64,000 bases of DNA from Bacillus sp. RO2 (GCF_012911845.1 NZ_JAAXCU010000033.1:19654-83653), one strand, 5' to 3'; positions 26,228-35,642 are shown, counted from the stretch's first letter. Made by a program: numbers and translations. The notes: generated by a model from the sequence alone, not told the origin.

Positions 26228-27348
26228 AGAGACAATATCATTATGGCAACTGTTTATCTTAATGCTCATTTTTGAAATGGGCAGCGCCACAGTAATCGGG
26301 ATAGGTGGAGAAGCAAAGCAAAATGTCTGGATTGCCATCAGCTTGGCTGGATTAATAGGAGTAGGCTATATTTATTTATTTATTACACTTCATGCTTGGA
26401 AGAAAAAAAGGCTATAATCTTTTTGCTCTCATAGAATTCTGTTTAGGGAAATGGTTAGGAAGCGCAATAAGTTTCCTTTACATTATTTATTTTATTTATA
26501 TCTCTTCAAGAGTTTTGAGAGATTTCGGTGAATTAATTGTGTCTACCATTTTTGTCTTTACTCCAATTGAAATAATTAGCATCACGATTATGCTGACGAT
26601 TATTTACATGTTAAATTCCGGTATTGAAGTGATGGCTAGAACATCGGAGATATTCTTTCCATATGTGTTTTCTTTTACATTTTTGGTTGGTATTTTTATT
26701 TTATTGTCTGGAGAAATCCAATTGGAGAACCTAAGTCCATTTCTAGATGAAGGAATGAAACCCATTTTCCAAGCAATTATTCCCGGCCTATTGACCTTTC
26801 CTTTTGGAGAACTTATTGCGTTTGCAGTTGTATTACCATTAGTCACCAAATATACGAAGGCAAAAGGCTTTGCTGTAGGTAGTATCATTCTCAGTACATT
26901 AGTACTAGTATATTCATCTGTTATTCAAGTACTGACACTTGGACACGAAATGAAACAAAGGTCAAACTTCCCCCTCCTTTCGGCTGCAAGGGAAATCTCT
27001 TTATTAGATTTTATTGAAAGGGTAGATATAGCAGTCGTCTTTGTGGTGATGTTTGGAATCATCGTTAAGATAGGTGTTTTCTTTTTTGGGGCAATAAAGG
27101 GTTTAGAACATATCTCCAAAAGGGAGTACAGGTCGTATCTAATTCCTGTTGGTTCAATTATTTGTTTATCCTCCATAATCATAACCGACAATTTTGCTGA
27201 ACATATTGAGGAAGGTTTACAAATCGTTCCTTATTTTGTCCACCTTCCCTTTCAGTTCGCATTGCCACTAATTTTACTTGTGATTGTGCTGATACGAACA
27301 AGAGGGAGAAGTGGCAGGAAAAGGAGTGATATTAATTGGGAAAGTTGA
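26217..27348 (+). pseudogene. gerB: gerB-type receptor permease subunit, interrupted by a frameshift
   Basis: An endospore germination permease (APC-like, about ten helices). The first frame starts at ATG 26217 (GNKETISLWQLFILM) and stops at 26417. The rest of the protein continues in the +1 frame from about 26392 to 27348 (GYNLFALIEFCLGKWLGSAI onward). The switch is at an A7 run (26403-26409): with six As the protein reads continuously, KKKGYNLFALIEF. Either the sample has a real disabling slip or the base count is an error. The GerA and GerC genes after it are intact. B subunits are thought to bind the germinant. Confidence 0.85.
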
Positions 27349-28928
27349 AACAAATTCTATTAGGGGAAGATAGCAATTTCAGTTCTACCGAAAAAGAGCT
27401 ATATTCACCTGAAGAAACGTCGGAACCTCTACAAAAATCGCTTAAAGAAAATGACGAAATCATACAAAAAGAATTTTCTCTCTCCATTGATTTTCACTAT
27501 TCGACTTTAATTGTTGGAAAAAGGGATGCTATCGTTTATTTTTTTGACACCTTGATTGCCAAAGATAGATTGACTGAAGAGATCTTCGAACCGCTTGTTA
27601 GTGCAGAAGGGTCTGATACAGTATTACAATCCCGAGATTTAGAAGAGTTTAGAAAAGAATACTTTGCATCTGTTCCTTATAAATTTGCAGAGAATTATCA
27701 TCAGATCTTTTGGAAGCTTCTTAATGGATATGCTGTCATTGTAATAGATGGAATGGAGCAGGCACTATGCATTAATCTTGGAAGTATTGAAAAAAGAAGC
27801 GTAACGGAACCGAGTACCCAAACCATTATCAGAGGACCAAAAGACAGTTTTACCGAAACGATAAATACAAATATTAGTTTAATTAGACGAAGAATACGTA
27901 ATCCCAATCTCTGTTTTGAACAATACCGTGTAGGACAGGATACAAAAACAGCGGTAGTGATAGGGTATATAAAAAATATTACCAACGATGAACTTGTCCA
28001 AGAGGTGAAAAGTAGAATTGAAAAGGTGAATGTAGTGGGGCTTTTTGATAGTGGGAATATTGAGGAATACTTGACTGACAAAACGTTGACACCTTTTCCA
28101 CTTACCTATAACACAGAAAGACCAGATAACATAGCAGCAAATCTTATAGAAGGAAAGGTTGCAGTGTTAGTTGATGGCAGTCCTTTCGCATTGAGTGTGC
28201 CAACTGTTTTTACCGATTTTTTTATTTCAACGGAAGATTATTATCAACCATTTTTCATGGCTTCTTTCATCAGGCTTATCCGGTATGTTTCTTTTATGCT
28301 TTCATTGTTATTGCCTTCTTTGTATGTAGCTATTTCTACTTATCATCATGAATTGATTCCCACTTCCTTGTTAATTAGTGTTCAAGCTCAAAGAGAAGGT
28401 GTACCTTTTCCGGCAGTAATTGAAATACTGCTGATGGAACTTACGTTTGAAGTATTGAGGGAAGCGGGAGTAAGGATGCCGAGAGCTGTTGGGCAGACAG
28501 TTTCCATTGTTGGTGCATTGGTTATCGGACAGGCTGCTGTTGAGGCCGGGTTAGTTTCTAGTGTTTTAATTATTATTGTCGCGTTGACAGCTATTGCAAG
28601 TTTTGTCTCGCCTATTTATAACTTTTCTATTGCGACAAGAATTCTTCGATTTGCCTACATTATGATGGGAGCATTGATAGGGTTGTATGGAGTACTGCTG
28701 TTGGTTGTTATCATGGTTATCCATTTGACTGGTTTACGATCATATGGCGTGCCGTATCTGGCTCCAGTGGCTCCGCTCCTTTTAGAAGATCAGAAGGATG
28801 TATTTGTAAGAATGCCTGTTTGGGATAATATAACCGGCCCATCTTATCTAAAGCCTAAGCATACTAAAAAAACTTCCGAAAAAGGAATTAACAGCGGACC
28901 ATCAAAGGATAAGGGGAATTTTTCATGA
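27336..28928 (+). CDS. gerA: GerA-type germinant receptor A subunit
   Basis: 530 residues. A long N-terminal cytoplasmic domain (to about 300) contains DFHYSTLIVGKRDAIVYF. Membrane helices follow with the conserved stretch YHHELIPTSLLISVQAQREGVPFP and EAGVRMPRAVGQTVSIVGALVIGQAAVEAGLVS. The TTG start 27336 follows AAAAGGAGTGAT and overlaps gerB by 13 bases. A subunits sit in the spore inner membrane and form the oligomeric channel of the receptor. The C-terminal tail is Lys/Ser-rich. Confidence 0.92.
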   Translation: MGKLKQILLGEDSNFSSTEKELYSPEETSEPLQKSLKENDEIIQKEFSLSIDFHYSTLIVGKRDAIVYFFDTLIAKDRLTEEIFEPLVSAEGSDTVLQSRDLEEFRKEYFASVPYKFAENYHQIFWKLLNGYAVIVIDGMEQALCINLGSIEKRSVTEPSTQTIIRGPKDSFTETINTNISLIRRRIRNPNLCFEQYRVGQDTKTAVVIGYIKNITNDELVQEVKSRIEKVNVVGLFDSGNIEEYLTDKTLTPFPLTYNTERPDNIAANLIEGKVAVLVDGSPFALSVPTVFTDFFISTEDYYQPFFMASFIRLIRYVSFMLSLLLPSLYVAISTYHHELIPTSLLISVQAQREGVPFPAVIEILLMELTFEVLREAGVRMPRAVGQTVSIVGALVIGQAAVEAGLVSSVLIIIVALTAIASFVSPIYNFSIATRILRFAYIMMGALIGLYGVLLLVVIMVIHLTGLRSYGVPYLAPVAPLLLEDQKDVFVRMPVWDNITGPSYLKPKHTKKTSEKGINSGPSKDKGNFS

Positions 28929-30136
28929 GGAAATGGTTATGTATATGCTCTGTCTTAATCTTATTGACGGGATGCTGGGACAAGGTTGAACTAAATGAAA
29001 TCTCCATCGTCACAGGGATTGCTATTGAAAAGGGAGAAAATGCAAAGTTTCGTGTTACAGTCGAGACAATAAACGCACCACAATTATCAGCTGAACAGCC
29101 TGGTAGCGGAACACCTGTTATTACTTTTCAAGAAGAAGGGAACTCACTGGCTGAATTATCTGAAAGAATGAACGTCGGACTTTCTAGAAAACTCATCTAT
29201 TCCCACACTAGAATAATTGTTATCGATGAATTACTCGCTAAGGAAGGTGTCGGTGATGTCTTGGACTTTTTGGAAAGAACGGGAGAATTTCGAAATGACT
29301 TCAACATTCTAATATCTAGAGGAACAAGAGCTTCTGATATTGTAAAAACAACCTATCCATTAGAGTTAGTACCATCCATAAAGGTGCATAAGCAAATTGA
29401 GGTGTATTTAGAAGAATGGGGTGGGGACCCGTATGTACGCCTTACAGATTTTATTTCCTCTCTAACTTCAAAGGGGAGACACCCTGTCACAAGTGCTGTA
29501 TCAATTAATGGAAAACCGGAAGCAGGAAAAAATATTGAACAAAATTCAAAGACAGAGTTGGATTCCATTGTTGTTATTTCTGGTCTATCCGTTTTTAAAA
29601 AAGATAAATTGATTGGTTTTTTATCTCGGGAAGAAGCTAGAGACTACCTTTGGACACAAGGTCTTAGCGGGACAAGTCTAACGGTCCCTTGTTATATGGA
29701 AGGAAACGATGCAGAAAATAATTATTTAGATATTCGTATTATCCATTCTCATTCTGATGTGAAAACGACAGAAGAAGAAACGGGGGTCAAAATCAAAGTG
29801 AAAATCAGTGGAGAGGCAAAAATACAAGGAACACAATGTCATCAAAATCTTGAAAAAATAAAAACATATGAAAATCATGAAGATGCATTAAATAAATATA
29901 TAGAAGAAAAGATTTTGGCAACTATTCATAAAATGCAAAATGAATACAAAGCAGATATTTTTGGGTTTGGGGAGGTATATTTCCGTACCTCTCCAAAAAA
30001 ATTTAAGAAGGTTGAAGACAAATGGGATGAAATCTTTACAGAAGCAGAAGTGGAGGTCCTAGCAGATTACCGTATCAAACGTTCAGGAATAAGGAACAAA
30101 AGCTTTCTGACCGATGAACCGGTTTCTGGACAATAA
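28925..30136 (+). CDS. gerC: GerC-type germinant receptor lipoprotein
   Basis: 403 residues. The signal and lipobox are ILLTGCWDKVELNEI, the standard Ger(x)C opening, and the Ger(x)C domains continue to IFGFGEVYFRTSPKKFKKV near the end. The ATGA overlap with gerA couples translation. The protein is lipid-anchored on the outer face of the spore inner membrane, where it joins the A and B subunits. Confidence 0.93.
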   Translation: MRKWLCICSVLILLTGCWDKVELNEISIVTGIAIEKGENAKFRVTVETINAPQLSAEQPGSGTPVITFQEEGNSLAELSERMNVGLSRKLIYSHTRIIVIDELLAKEGVGDVLDFLERTGEFRNDFNILISRGTRASDIVKTTYPLELVPSIKVHKQIEVYLEEWGGDPYVRLTDFISSLTSKGRHPVTSAVSINGKPEAGKNIEQNSKTELDSIVVISGLSVFKKDKLIGFLSREEARDYLWTQGLSGTSLTVPCYMEGNDAENNYLDIRIIHSHSDVKTTEEETGVKIKVKISGEAKIQGTQCHQNLEKIKTYENHEDALNKYIEEKILATIHKMQNEYKADIFGFGEVYFRTSPKKFKKVEDKWDEIFTEAEVEVLADYRIKRSGIRNKSFLTDEPVSGQ

Positions 30137-30200
30137 AAAGTGAATAATATATGGGGGATTTTCCTACTCTTTAGCGAATTGAATTAGTAGGGGGGATACA

Positions 30201-31094
30201 ATGAGTATAAAAACAGGTAAAACCTTAGTGGTAAAGAATGAAACATTCTGTTTGAACGCATATGTAGATCAGTTTAATAAAAGACTGAAAATAGAAGATT
30301 TCAGAGGGAATTTAGATCACATCTTACATTACATTGGAAATTGGAGCAAGCAGCCTTTTGTAGAGAAAGTAATTGTAAAATCTAGAAAGGAAAATATTAA
30401 AACACTAATGGAAAGAGGGTTTCTTTTGGAAGCCTCTGTTCCTGGATACTTTCTTGGTGGAGAAGGGTTCTTTCTATGCAAATATAAAAATATTGATCGC
30501 TATAACAGTGATAGATGGTGTGAAGAAGATAATATCCTTGATTCTGTATGGCAAAAAAGGAAGCAAAAAGAAGTACCCCTTGACCCAAATTTAACGTTGC
30601 GTGTGGCAGAGGTAAAAGATGCTAAAGCCTTATCCGACTTCTATAAGTACGTTTTTCCTATTTATCCTGTACCTATTGAGGATCCGAATTATATTATGGA
30701 ACAAATTCATAGTAATACAGTTTTTATGTTAATAGAAGAAAAAGAAAACGGAGAAATAATCGCAGCAGCATCAGCCGCAATAAATGATTCATTTAGAAAT
30801 GCTGAAATAACGGACTGTGCCACCTCGCCTTTAAAACGTAAAGGGGGGTATATGAATTCCTTGATTCGTGAATTAGAAGCAGAATTAGTGAAAAGGCAAA
30901 TTTATTGCAGCTATTCCATTGCCAGGGCTCTCTCATTTGGAATGAATGCCGTCTTACACAACCTGGATTACACCTATAAAGGAAGGCTGAAAAACAACTG
31001 TTATATTTTTGATAAGATAGAAGATATGAATGTTTGGAGTAAAGATCTCTCCTTAACAGATGCCCAAAAATTGGCACCAATTGCCGAGAAATAG
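30201..31094 (+). CDS. ablB: Putative beta-lysine N-acetyltransferase AblB (YodP)
   Basis: 297 residues. The GNAT core is visible from residue 130 (LRVAEVKDAKALSDFYKYVF; FMLIEEKENGEIIAAASAAI; NAEITDCATSPLKRKGGYMNSLI), with the acetyl-CoA loop modified to KRKGGY. The N-terminal half matches AblB/YodP. The enzyme acetylates L-beta-lysine made by KamA to N-acetyl-beta-lysine, a compatible solute in archaea. ATG 30201 follows AGGGGGGAT. It lies just ahead of the sigma54 activator gene. Confidence 0.85.
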   Translation: MSIKTGKTLVVKNETFCLNAYVDQFNKRLKIEDFRGNLDHILHYIGNWSKQPFVEKVIVKSRKENIKTLMERGFLLEASVPGYFLGGEGFFLCKYKNIDRYNSDRWCEEDNILDSVWQKRKQKEVPLDPNLTLRVAEVKDAKALSDFYKYVFPIYPVPIEDPNYIMEQIHSNTVFMLIEEKENGEIIAAASAAINDSFRNAEITDCATSPLKRKGGYMNSLIRELEAELVKRQIYCSYSIARALSFGMNAVLHNLDYTYKGRLKNNCYIFDKIEDMNVWSKDLSLTDAQKLAPIAEK

Positions 31095-31107
31095 GCGGAT
31101 GATAAAC

Positions 31108-32520
31108 ATGCAAACACACACACTTTCAAAAGAAATGTTAATGGCAATATTAGATGGAATCGATGAGGCTATTCACGCAGTAGATAAAGACGGTTTTACG
31201 ATCTATTATAACAAGGTGGCAGCTGGCTATGATGGCATGAAAGTGGAAGAGGTGTTAGGGAAACATCTTTTGCATGTTTTCCCTTCCTTGACGGAGGAAA
31301 CCAGTACCTTACTGAAGGTCCTGAAAACGAAAACACCGATATATCATGAAAATCAACGATATGAAAATAAAAAAGGGCAGTTGCTTGAAACGGTGAATAC
31401 TACCATTCCAATCCTCAAGGGAGACAATTTATTAGGTGCAGTGGAAATTGCCAAGAATTATGGACACTTAAATACACTATCTAATAAACTAATGGACTTA
31501 CAAGCCAAAATTAATAGATCAGAAGGAACTAAGAAGATTTCACCTTTCCAAGCATCCTATACTTTAGATGATTTCATCACGGATGATCCTGATTGTGTAT
31601 CTATGCTTCAAGACGCCATGTTATTCGCATCCTCCTTATTACCTGTTGTTATTTGGGGAGAAACAGGGACGGGGAAGGAAATAATCGCGCAAGGAATTCA
31701 TCATCACTCTCCTAGAAAACGTGGACCATTCATCGCGCAAAACTGTGGAGCGATACCGGCAACATTGCTAGAAAGCATTCTGTTTGGAACAGAGAAAGGC
31801 AGTTACACCGGAGCAGTTGACCGCAAAGGACTTTTTGAGCTGGCATCGGGAGGAACCTTATTCCTTGATGAAATGAATTCTATGCCATTAGAATTGCAGG
31901 CCAAACTGCTGAGAGTCCTTGAAGATGGATCCATAAGGAGAGTTGGCGGGACAGCTACGATTAAAGTAGATGTTAGAATTATTACTGCAATGAATGAGTC
32001 TCCTGAGACATGTGTAGACAATGGTTCATTTAGAGATGACTTGTATTATCGATTGAACACTTGCCCGATATATATCCCTCCACTAAGAGAACGACCTCAA
32101 GACATTCGTCTCCTATTGGAAAAGAAATTGCAAGCCAGGATTTCTTATCTGTTACCTCATGCAATTGGAGAAATGTTTCGTTCCTATCATTGGCCTGGGA
32201 ATGTAAGAGAATTAATCAATACGATAGAATATGTCCTATTAAAATCAAAAAACGAAACCATATCTACTAAACATCTTCCTGCAAAGTTGAACAAAATAAA
32301 GCAGCAATCTTCTACCTTGAAAAATCTGGGGTCATTAAGGATGGAATTACAGAAGACAGAAGAATCAATGATACAAAATGCCATGGTTCAGACAGGGGGG
32401 AATGTAATGAAAGCGGCAAAGATACTGGATATACCTCGTCAGACCCTTCAATACAAACTTGCTAAAATGGTAGAGAAATCTAATACTGCTGAAGTGCCAA
32501 AAATTCGGCACGCAGATTAA
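31108..32520 (+). CDS. kamR: Sigma54-dependent transcriptional activator of the kam locus
   Basis: About 470 residues. A PAS domain (AIHAVDKDGFTIYYNKVAAGYDGM) covers residues 10-120. The AAA+ domain has Walker A GETGTGKE, the sigma54 loop as GSYTGA, and Walker B GGTLFLDE. A Fis-type HTH ends the protein (NVMKAAKILDIPRQTLQYKL). It resembles RocR-class activators. ATG 31108 is used; the longer frame to 31060 runs inside ablB. A canonical -24/-12 promoter stands 54 bp after its stop, before kamA, so it most likely activates that promoter. Confidence 0.9.
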   Translation: MQTHTLSKEMLMAILDGIDEAIHAVDKDGFTIYYNKVAAGYDGMKVEEVLGKHLLHVFPSLTEETSTLLKVLKTKTPIYHENQRYENKKGQLLETVNTTIPILKGDNLLGAVEIAKNYGHLNTLSNKLMDLQAKINRSEGTKKISPFQASYTLDDFITDDPDCVSMLQDAMLFASSLLPVVIWGETGTGKEIIAQGIHHHSPRKRGPFIAQNCGAIPATLLESILFGTEKGSYTGAVDRKGLFELASGGTLFLDEMNSMPLELQAKLLRVLEDGSIRRVGGTATIKVDVRIITAMNESPETCVDNGSFRDDLYYRLNTCPIYIPPLRERPQDIRLLLEKKLQARISYLLPHAIGEMFRSYHWPGNVRELINTIEYVLLKSKNETISTKHLPAKLNKIKQQSSTLKNLGSLRMELQKTEESMIQNAMVQTGGNVMKAAKILDIPRQTLQYKLAKMVEKSNTAEVPKIRHAD

Positions 32521-32573
32521 TAACAAGTTTCTCCTATTCTACATATATAAGTAATAACTGGGCATCAGTGTAG

Positions 32574-32591
32574 TTGGCACGGTTATTGCAT
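32574..32591 (+). promoter_or_regulatory. Sigma54 (-24/-12) promoter of kamA
   Basis: TTGGCACGGTTATTGCAT matches TTGGCAC-N5-TTGCA without a mismatch. It starts 43 bp before the kamA ATG, with the expected transcription start about 12 bp after the TTGC element. Confidence 0.93.
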
Positions 32592-32616
32592 GGTGTAGAA
32601 CAGGGAGGAGATAGAG

Positions 32617-34038
32617 ATGAAAATGGATCTATATAAGCCCAAACGGCATTGGAGTGAATTTGAACTTTGGAAAGATGTAACCGAAGAACAATGGAATGAT
32701 TGGATATGGCAGTTGACCAATACGATCCGAACACTTGAGGATTTAAAAAAAGTTATAAACTTAACACCGGAAGAAGAGGAAGGGGTAAAAATCTCCACTA
32801 AAACCATTCCTTTAAATATAACGCCATACTATGCTTCGTTAATGAATCCAGATGATCCAAGGTGCCCTATAAGGATGCAATCTGTGCCAATTTCAAAAGA
32901 AATCTACAAAACAAAGTACGATTTAGAAGACCCTCTTCATGAAGATGAAGATTCCCCAGTTCCAGGCCTGACGCACCGATATCCGGATAGAGTATTATTT
33001 TTGGTTACCAACCAGTGTTCGATGTATTGCAGGTACTGTACTCGTAGAAGGTTCTCCGGCCAAATCGGTATGGGAGTGCCCAAAAAACAATTGGATGCTG
33101 CCATTGCCTACATTGCATCCAATGACCAAATTCGGGACTGTCTAATTTCCGGTGGAGACGGTCTACTAATCAATGACCAGATCCTTGAATACATCTTAAA
33201 AAACCTGCGGGCCATTCCACATCTTGAAATAATCCGGATAGGAACTAGGGCACCCGTCGTGTTTCCTCAACGAATTACAGAGAACCTTTGCAACATATTA
33301 AAGAAATATCACCCTGTCTGGTTAAATACGCACTTTAATACTTCTATAGAAATTACAGAAGAATCTAAGCTTGCTTGTGAAATGCTAGTGAATGCAGGGG
33401 TGCCAGTAGGAAATCAAGCCGTCATTTTGGCAGGCATCAATGACAGTGTTCCTATAATGAAGAAGTTGATGCATGATCTAGTGAAAATACGTGTAAGACC
33501 TTACTATATTTATCAATGTGACCTATCTGAAGGTATCGGACATTTTAGAGCCCCCATATCTAAAGGACTTGAAATTATTGAAGGGTTACGCGGACATACG
33601 AGCGGCTATGCTGTTCCTACCTTCGTGGTAGACGCTCCAGGAGGCGGTGGTAAAATTGCCGTTCAACCGAATTATATTATCTCACAAAGTGCGAACAAAG
33701 TAGTGTTAAGAAATTTCGAAGGGGTTATCACCACTTATCCGGAACCAGAAAACTATGTCCCTGGAAGAGCGGAAGCCTATTTTGGTGAGATTTACTCAAA
33801 CATGGAGGATAAGCGTTCGAATATTGGGATCGCAGCGCTAATGAATGATTCTCAATTCAATCTCGTTCCAGAAGGATTAAATCGTTTGAATCGACGCAAA
33901 GACTATGAAACAAACCCAGAACACTCTTCTTTAAAAGATAAACGCGACAAACGGGATGAATTAAAAGAAAAGAAATTCCAGGCACAGCAGAAGAAATATC
34001 TTGTTGGTGACGAAGAAAAACAAAGTGAATCCAGTTAG
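32617..34038 (+). CDS. kamA: L-lysine 2,3-aminomutase KamA
   Basis: 473 residues. The radical SAM cluster motif is CSMYCRYCTRRR near residue 137, with SAM-site glycines (ISGGDGLL). The PLP lysine lies in the C-terminal region (NYIISQSANKVVLRNFEG). Metal-binding Cys/His residues follow the YQCDLSEGIGHFR segment. It converts L-lysine to L-beta-lysine. ATG 32617 follows GGGAGGAGAT. Transcription should depend on sigma54 and the adjacent activator. The C-terminal 50 residues are highly charged. Confidence 0.95.
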   Translation: MKMDLYKPKRHWSEFELWKDVTEEQWNDWIWQLTNTIRTLEDLKKVINLTPEEEEGVKISTKTIPLNITPYYASLMNPDDPRCPIRMQSVPISKEIYKTKYDLEDPLHEDEDSPVPGLTHRYPDRVLFLVTNQCSMYCRYCTRRRFSGQIGMGVPKKQLDAAIAYIASNDQIRDCLISGGDGLLINDQILEYILKNLRAIPHLEIIRIGTRAPVVFPQRITENLCNILKKYHPVWLNTHFNTSIEITEESKLACEMLVNAGVPVGNQAVILAGINDSVPIMKKLMHDLVKIRVRPYYIYQCDLSEGIGHFRAPISKGLEIIEGLRGHTSGYAVPTFVVDAPGGGGKIAVQPNYIISQSANKVVLRNFEGVITTYPEPENYVPGRAEAYFGEIYSNMEDKRSNIGIAALMNDSQFNLVPEGLNRLNRRKDYETNPEHSSLKDKRDKRDELKEKKFQAQQKKYLVGDEEKQSESS

Positions 34039-34049
34039 GAGGGTGCTTG

Positions 34050-34328
34050 ATGAAATGCAATTGGTGTGAAAGCTCACAAGCAACATCTTCATCTGGTACA
34101 GTTTATTGGGAACTGCCCGATGGTACAAAAGCCGTGACTATAACGGAAACACCTTCTGTCAACTGTGGGGACTGCGGAATGGAATATCAAGAAGACAAGA
34201 CTGTGAAGGAAATAGAGGATCAATTGTTTTTAATCAACACGAAGGAATTAGAAGCAGAGCTCAGCTACAAGGACCTGATGTCTAAACCTCGATTGTTAAA
34301 AAGAAACTACTTTGACTTTTCAAGCTAA
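34050..34328 (+). CDS. yokU: YokU-family zinc-finger-like protein
   Basis: 92 residues with CNWC near residue 3 and CGDC near residue 36, a probable zinc site like the N-terminal part of YgiT-type proteins. ATG 34050 follows AGGAGGGTG, ten bases after the kamA stop, so it is on the kamA transcript. YokU regularly accompanies kamA in bacilli. Function is unknown. Confidence 0.8.
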   Translation: MKCNWCESSQATSSSGTVYWELPDGTKAVTITETPSVNCGDCGMEYQEDKTVKEIEDQLFLINTKELEAELSYKDLMSKPRLLKRNYFDFSS

Positions 34329-34337
34329 TGGTTGTCC

Positions 34338-34370
34338 TTTACCCTCATTCTAATGTAGAATGAGGGTAAA
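34338..34370 (+). other. Perfect hairpin between yokU and yozE
   Basis: TTTACCCTCATTCTA / TAGAATGAGGGTAAA, a 15-bp perfect stem with an ATG loop. It is followed by As, not Ts, on either strand, so it is not a standard terminator. It could be a processing or stability element. Confidence 0.6.
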
Positions 34371-34389
34371 AAATGGGTGTGGATGTATT

Positions 34390-34608
34390 TTGAGAAAGTC
34401 GTTTTACCATTATTTGATGAAGTTTCGTCATGCTTTGAAAAAAGATGACATCAGTATATTTGCGAATCATGCTTACGACGATCATAGTTTTCCAAAAAAT
34501 TCAGAGGACTACCATGAAATAAGCAGCTACTTAGAAATGAACGGACAGTACCTAGAGAGCATGTCTACCTTTGATAAAGCCTGGGAGCTGTATGAAGAAG
34601 AAGTTTAA
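34390..34608 (+). CDS. yozE: YozE-family protein
   Basis: 72 residues closely following B. subtilis YozE: RKSFYHYLMKFRHALKKDDIS, HAYDDHSFPKNSEDYHEISSYLE. It is a small SAM-domain-like fold. TTG 34390 aligns with the YozE start; in-frame upstream codons lack a ribosome site. It ends the kam locus and is followed by a terminator. Confidence 0.85.
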   Translation: MRKSFYHYLMKFRHALKKDDISIFANHAYDDHSFPKNSEDYHEISSYLEMNGQYLESMSTFDKAWELYEEEV

Positions 34609-34620
34609 TAGCTATTTAAA

Positions 34621-34650
34621 ATGCACCTTTTATGATGGTGTATTTTTTTT
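34621..34650 (+). terminator. Terminator after yozE
   Basis: ATGCACC / GGTGTAT stem followed by eight Ts. Confidence 0.85.
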
Positions 34651-34667
34651 AGATAAGTATAGATCCA

Positions 34668-35457
34668 ATTGATTTCCGTTCCAGGCGCTTCGCTTGCCTG
34701 CGGGCGGTCCGTGAGCCTCCTCACTCTGTTGGAGGCCACTGGAAATTGTTAACGTAAAATTTTTATTGATTTCTAGCTGTGAATTGGAGCAAATGGCGTA
34801 GACTCCTGAGGGAGATAGCGCTAGATGGAGACCCCGCAGGCCTAGCTGAGGAGGCTCTAGCAGCGCCCCTAGGAAAGCGAAGCCATTAGCGGAAATCAAC
34901 AGCGGTGTTTTAAAAAATATTAAAATCTAAGACTTTTTCTGTGGCTTCCTCCGTTGCGGGGTCTCACCTGTCCCTTCCTCCCGCGGGCGTCTGCGCGCCT
35001 TCCACTCCAATCAACAAGGTGCCTTCATTCAACTTAGGAAAAAAAACATCTAATTGAGTTATCTGAAATTGCTTTAAATATCTTTATGTAAATTCTAGCT
35101 GTGGATTGGAGTAAATGGCAAAGACTCCTGCGGGGGAGTAACGGTAGCTTGAGACCCCACAGCGCAGGAAGCCACTGAAAAACTGATAACGTAAAGTTTT
35201 TATTGATTTATAGCTGTGGATTGGAGCAAAAGGCGAAGACTCCTGAGGGAGAGAGCGCTAGGTGGAGACCCCCAGGCGTAGCGAAGTCACCGAAAAATTG
35301 ATAAAGTAAAGTTTTTTTATGATTCCTAGCTGTGGATTGGAGCAAAAGGCGAAGACTCCTGAGGGAGATAGTGCTAGGTGGAGACCCCGCAGGCGAAGCC
35401 GAGGAGGCTCCAGTAGCGCCCCTAGGAAAGCGAAGCCATTTGCGGAAAGGAACAGCG
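34668..35457. repeat. Cluster of GC-rich dispersed repeats in both orientations
   Basis: At least six pieces: a forward start (34668-34722); a full reverse copy (about 34776-34907); a forward end (about 34940-35020); two truncated reverse copies (35097-35175 and 35211-35290); and a full reverse copy (35327-35457). Junctions at 34733, 35170 and 35285 share a spacer of about 40 bp with AACGTAAAGTTTTTATTGAT. Open frames crossing this region look like chance. It is the largest gene-free stretch in the window. Confidence 0.85.
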
Positions 35458-35642
35458 TCCATTAGCCAAACAACACAAGTTATTATTTTTTCATGCGGTT
35501 ATTGAAAACGAGATTGATAGGGACAGCTGCCTATTAACACATCGGTACAACCACTTTTTGCCCCAACACTTTGGCGAGTTGGCATCTTGCTGCATATAAT
35601 ACATTACTATCAAAGCCACAGTGATAAATGGGGAGAAATTAT

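Noticed and set aside
26392..26420. Programmed -1 ribosomal frameshift at A-AAA-AAG in gerB
   Set aside because: The downstream frame requires a +1 (or -2) change, not -1, and no stimulatory stem-loop is evident. Base miscount or a real mutation is simpler.
30137..30200. Second sigma54 promoter before ablB
   Set aside because: No GG/GC pair with -24/-12 spacing was found in this gap.
34630..35462. Minus-strand frames of 84-89 codons in the repeat cluster
   Set aside because: They lie entirely in GC-rich repeat DNA, have no ribosome sites, and appear in parallel at homologous copies.
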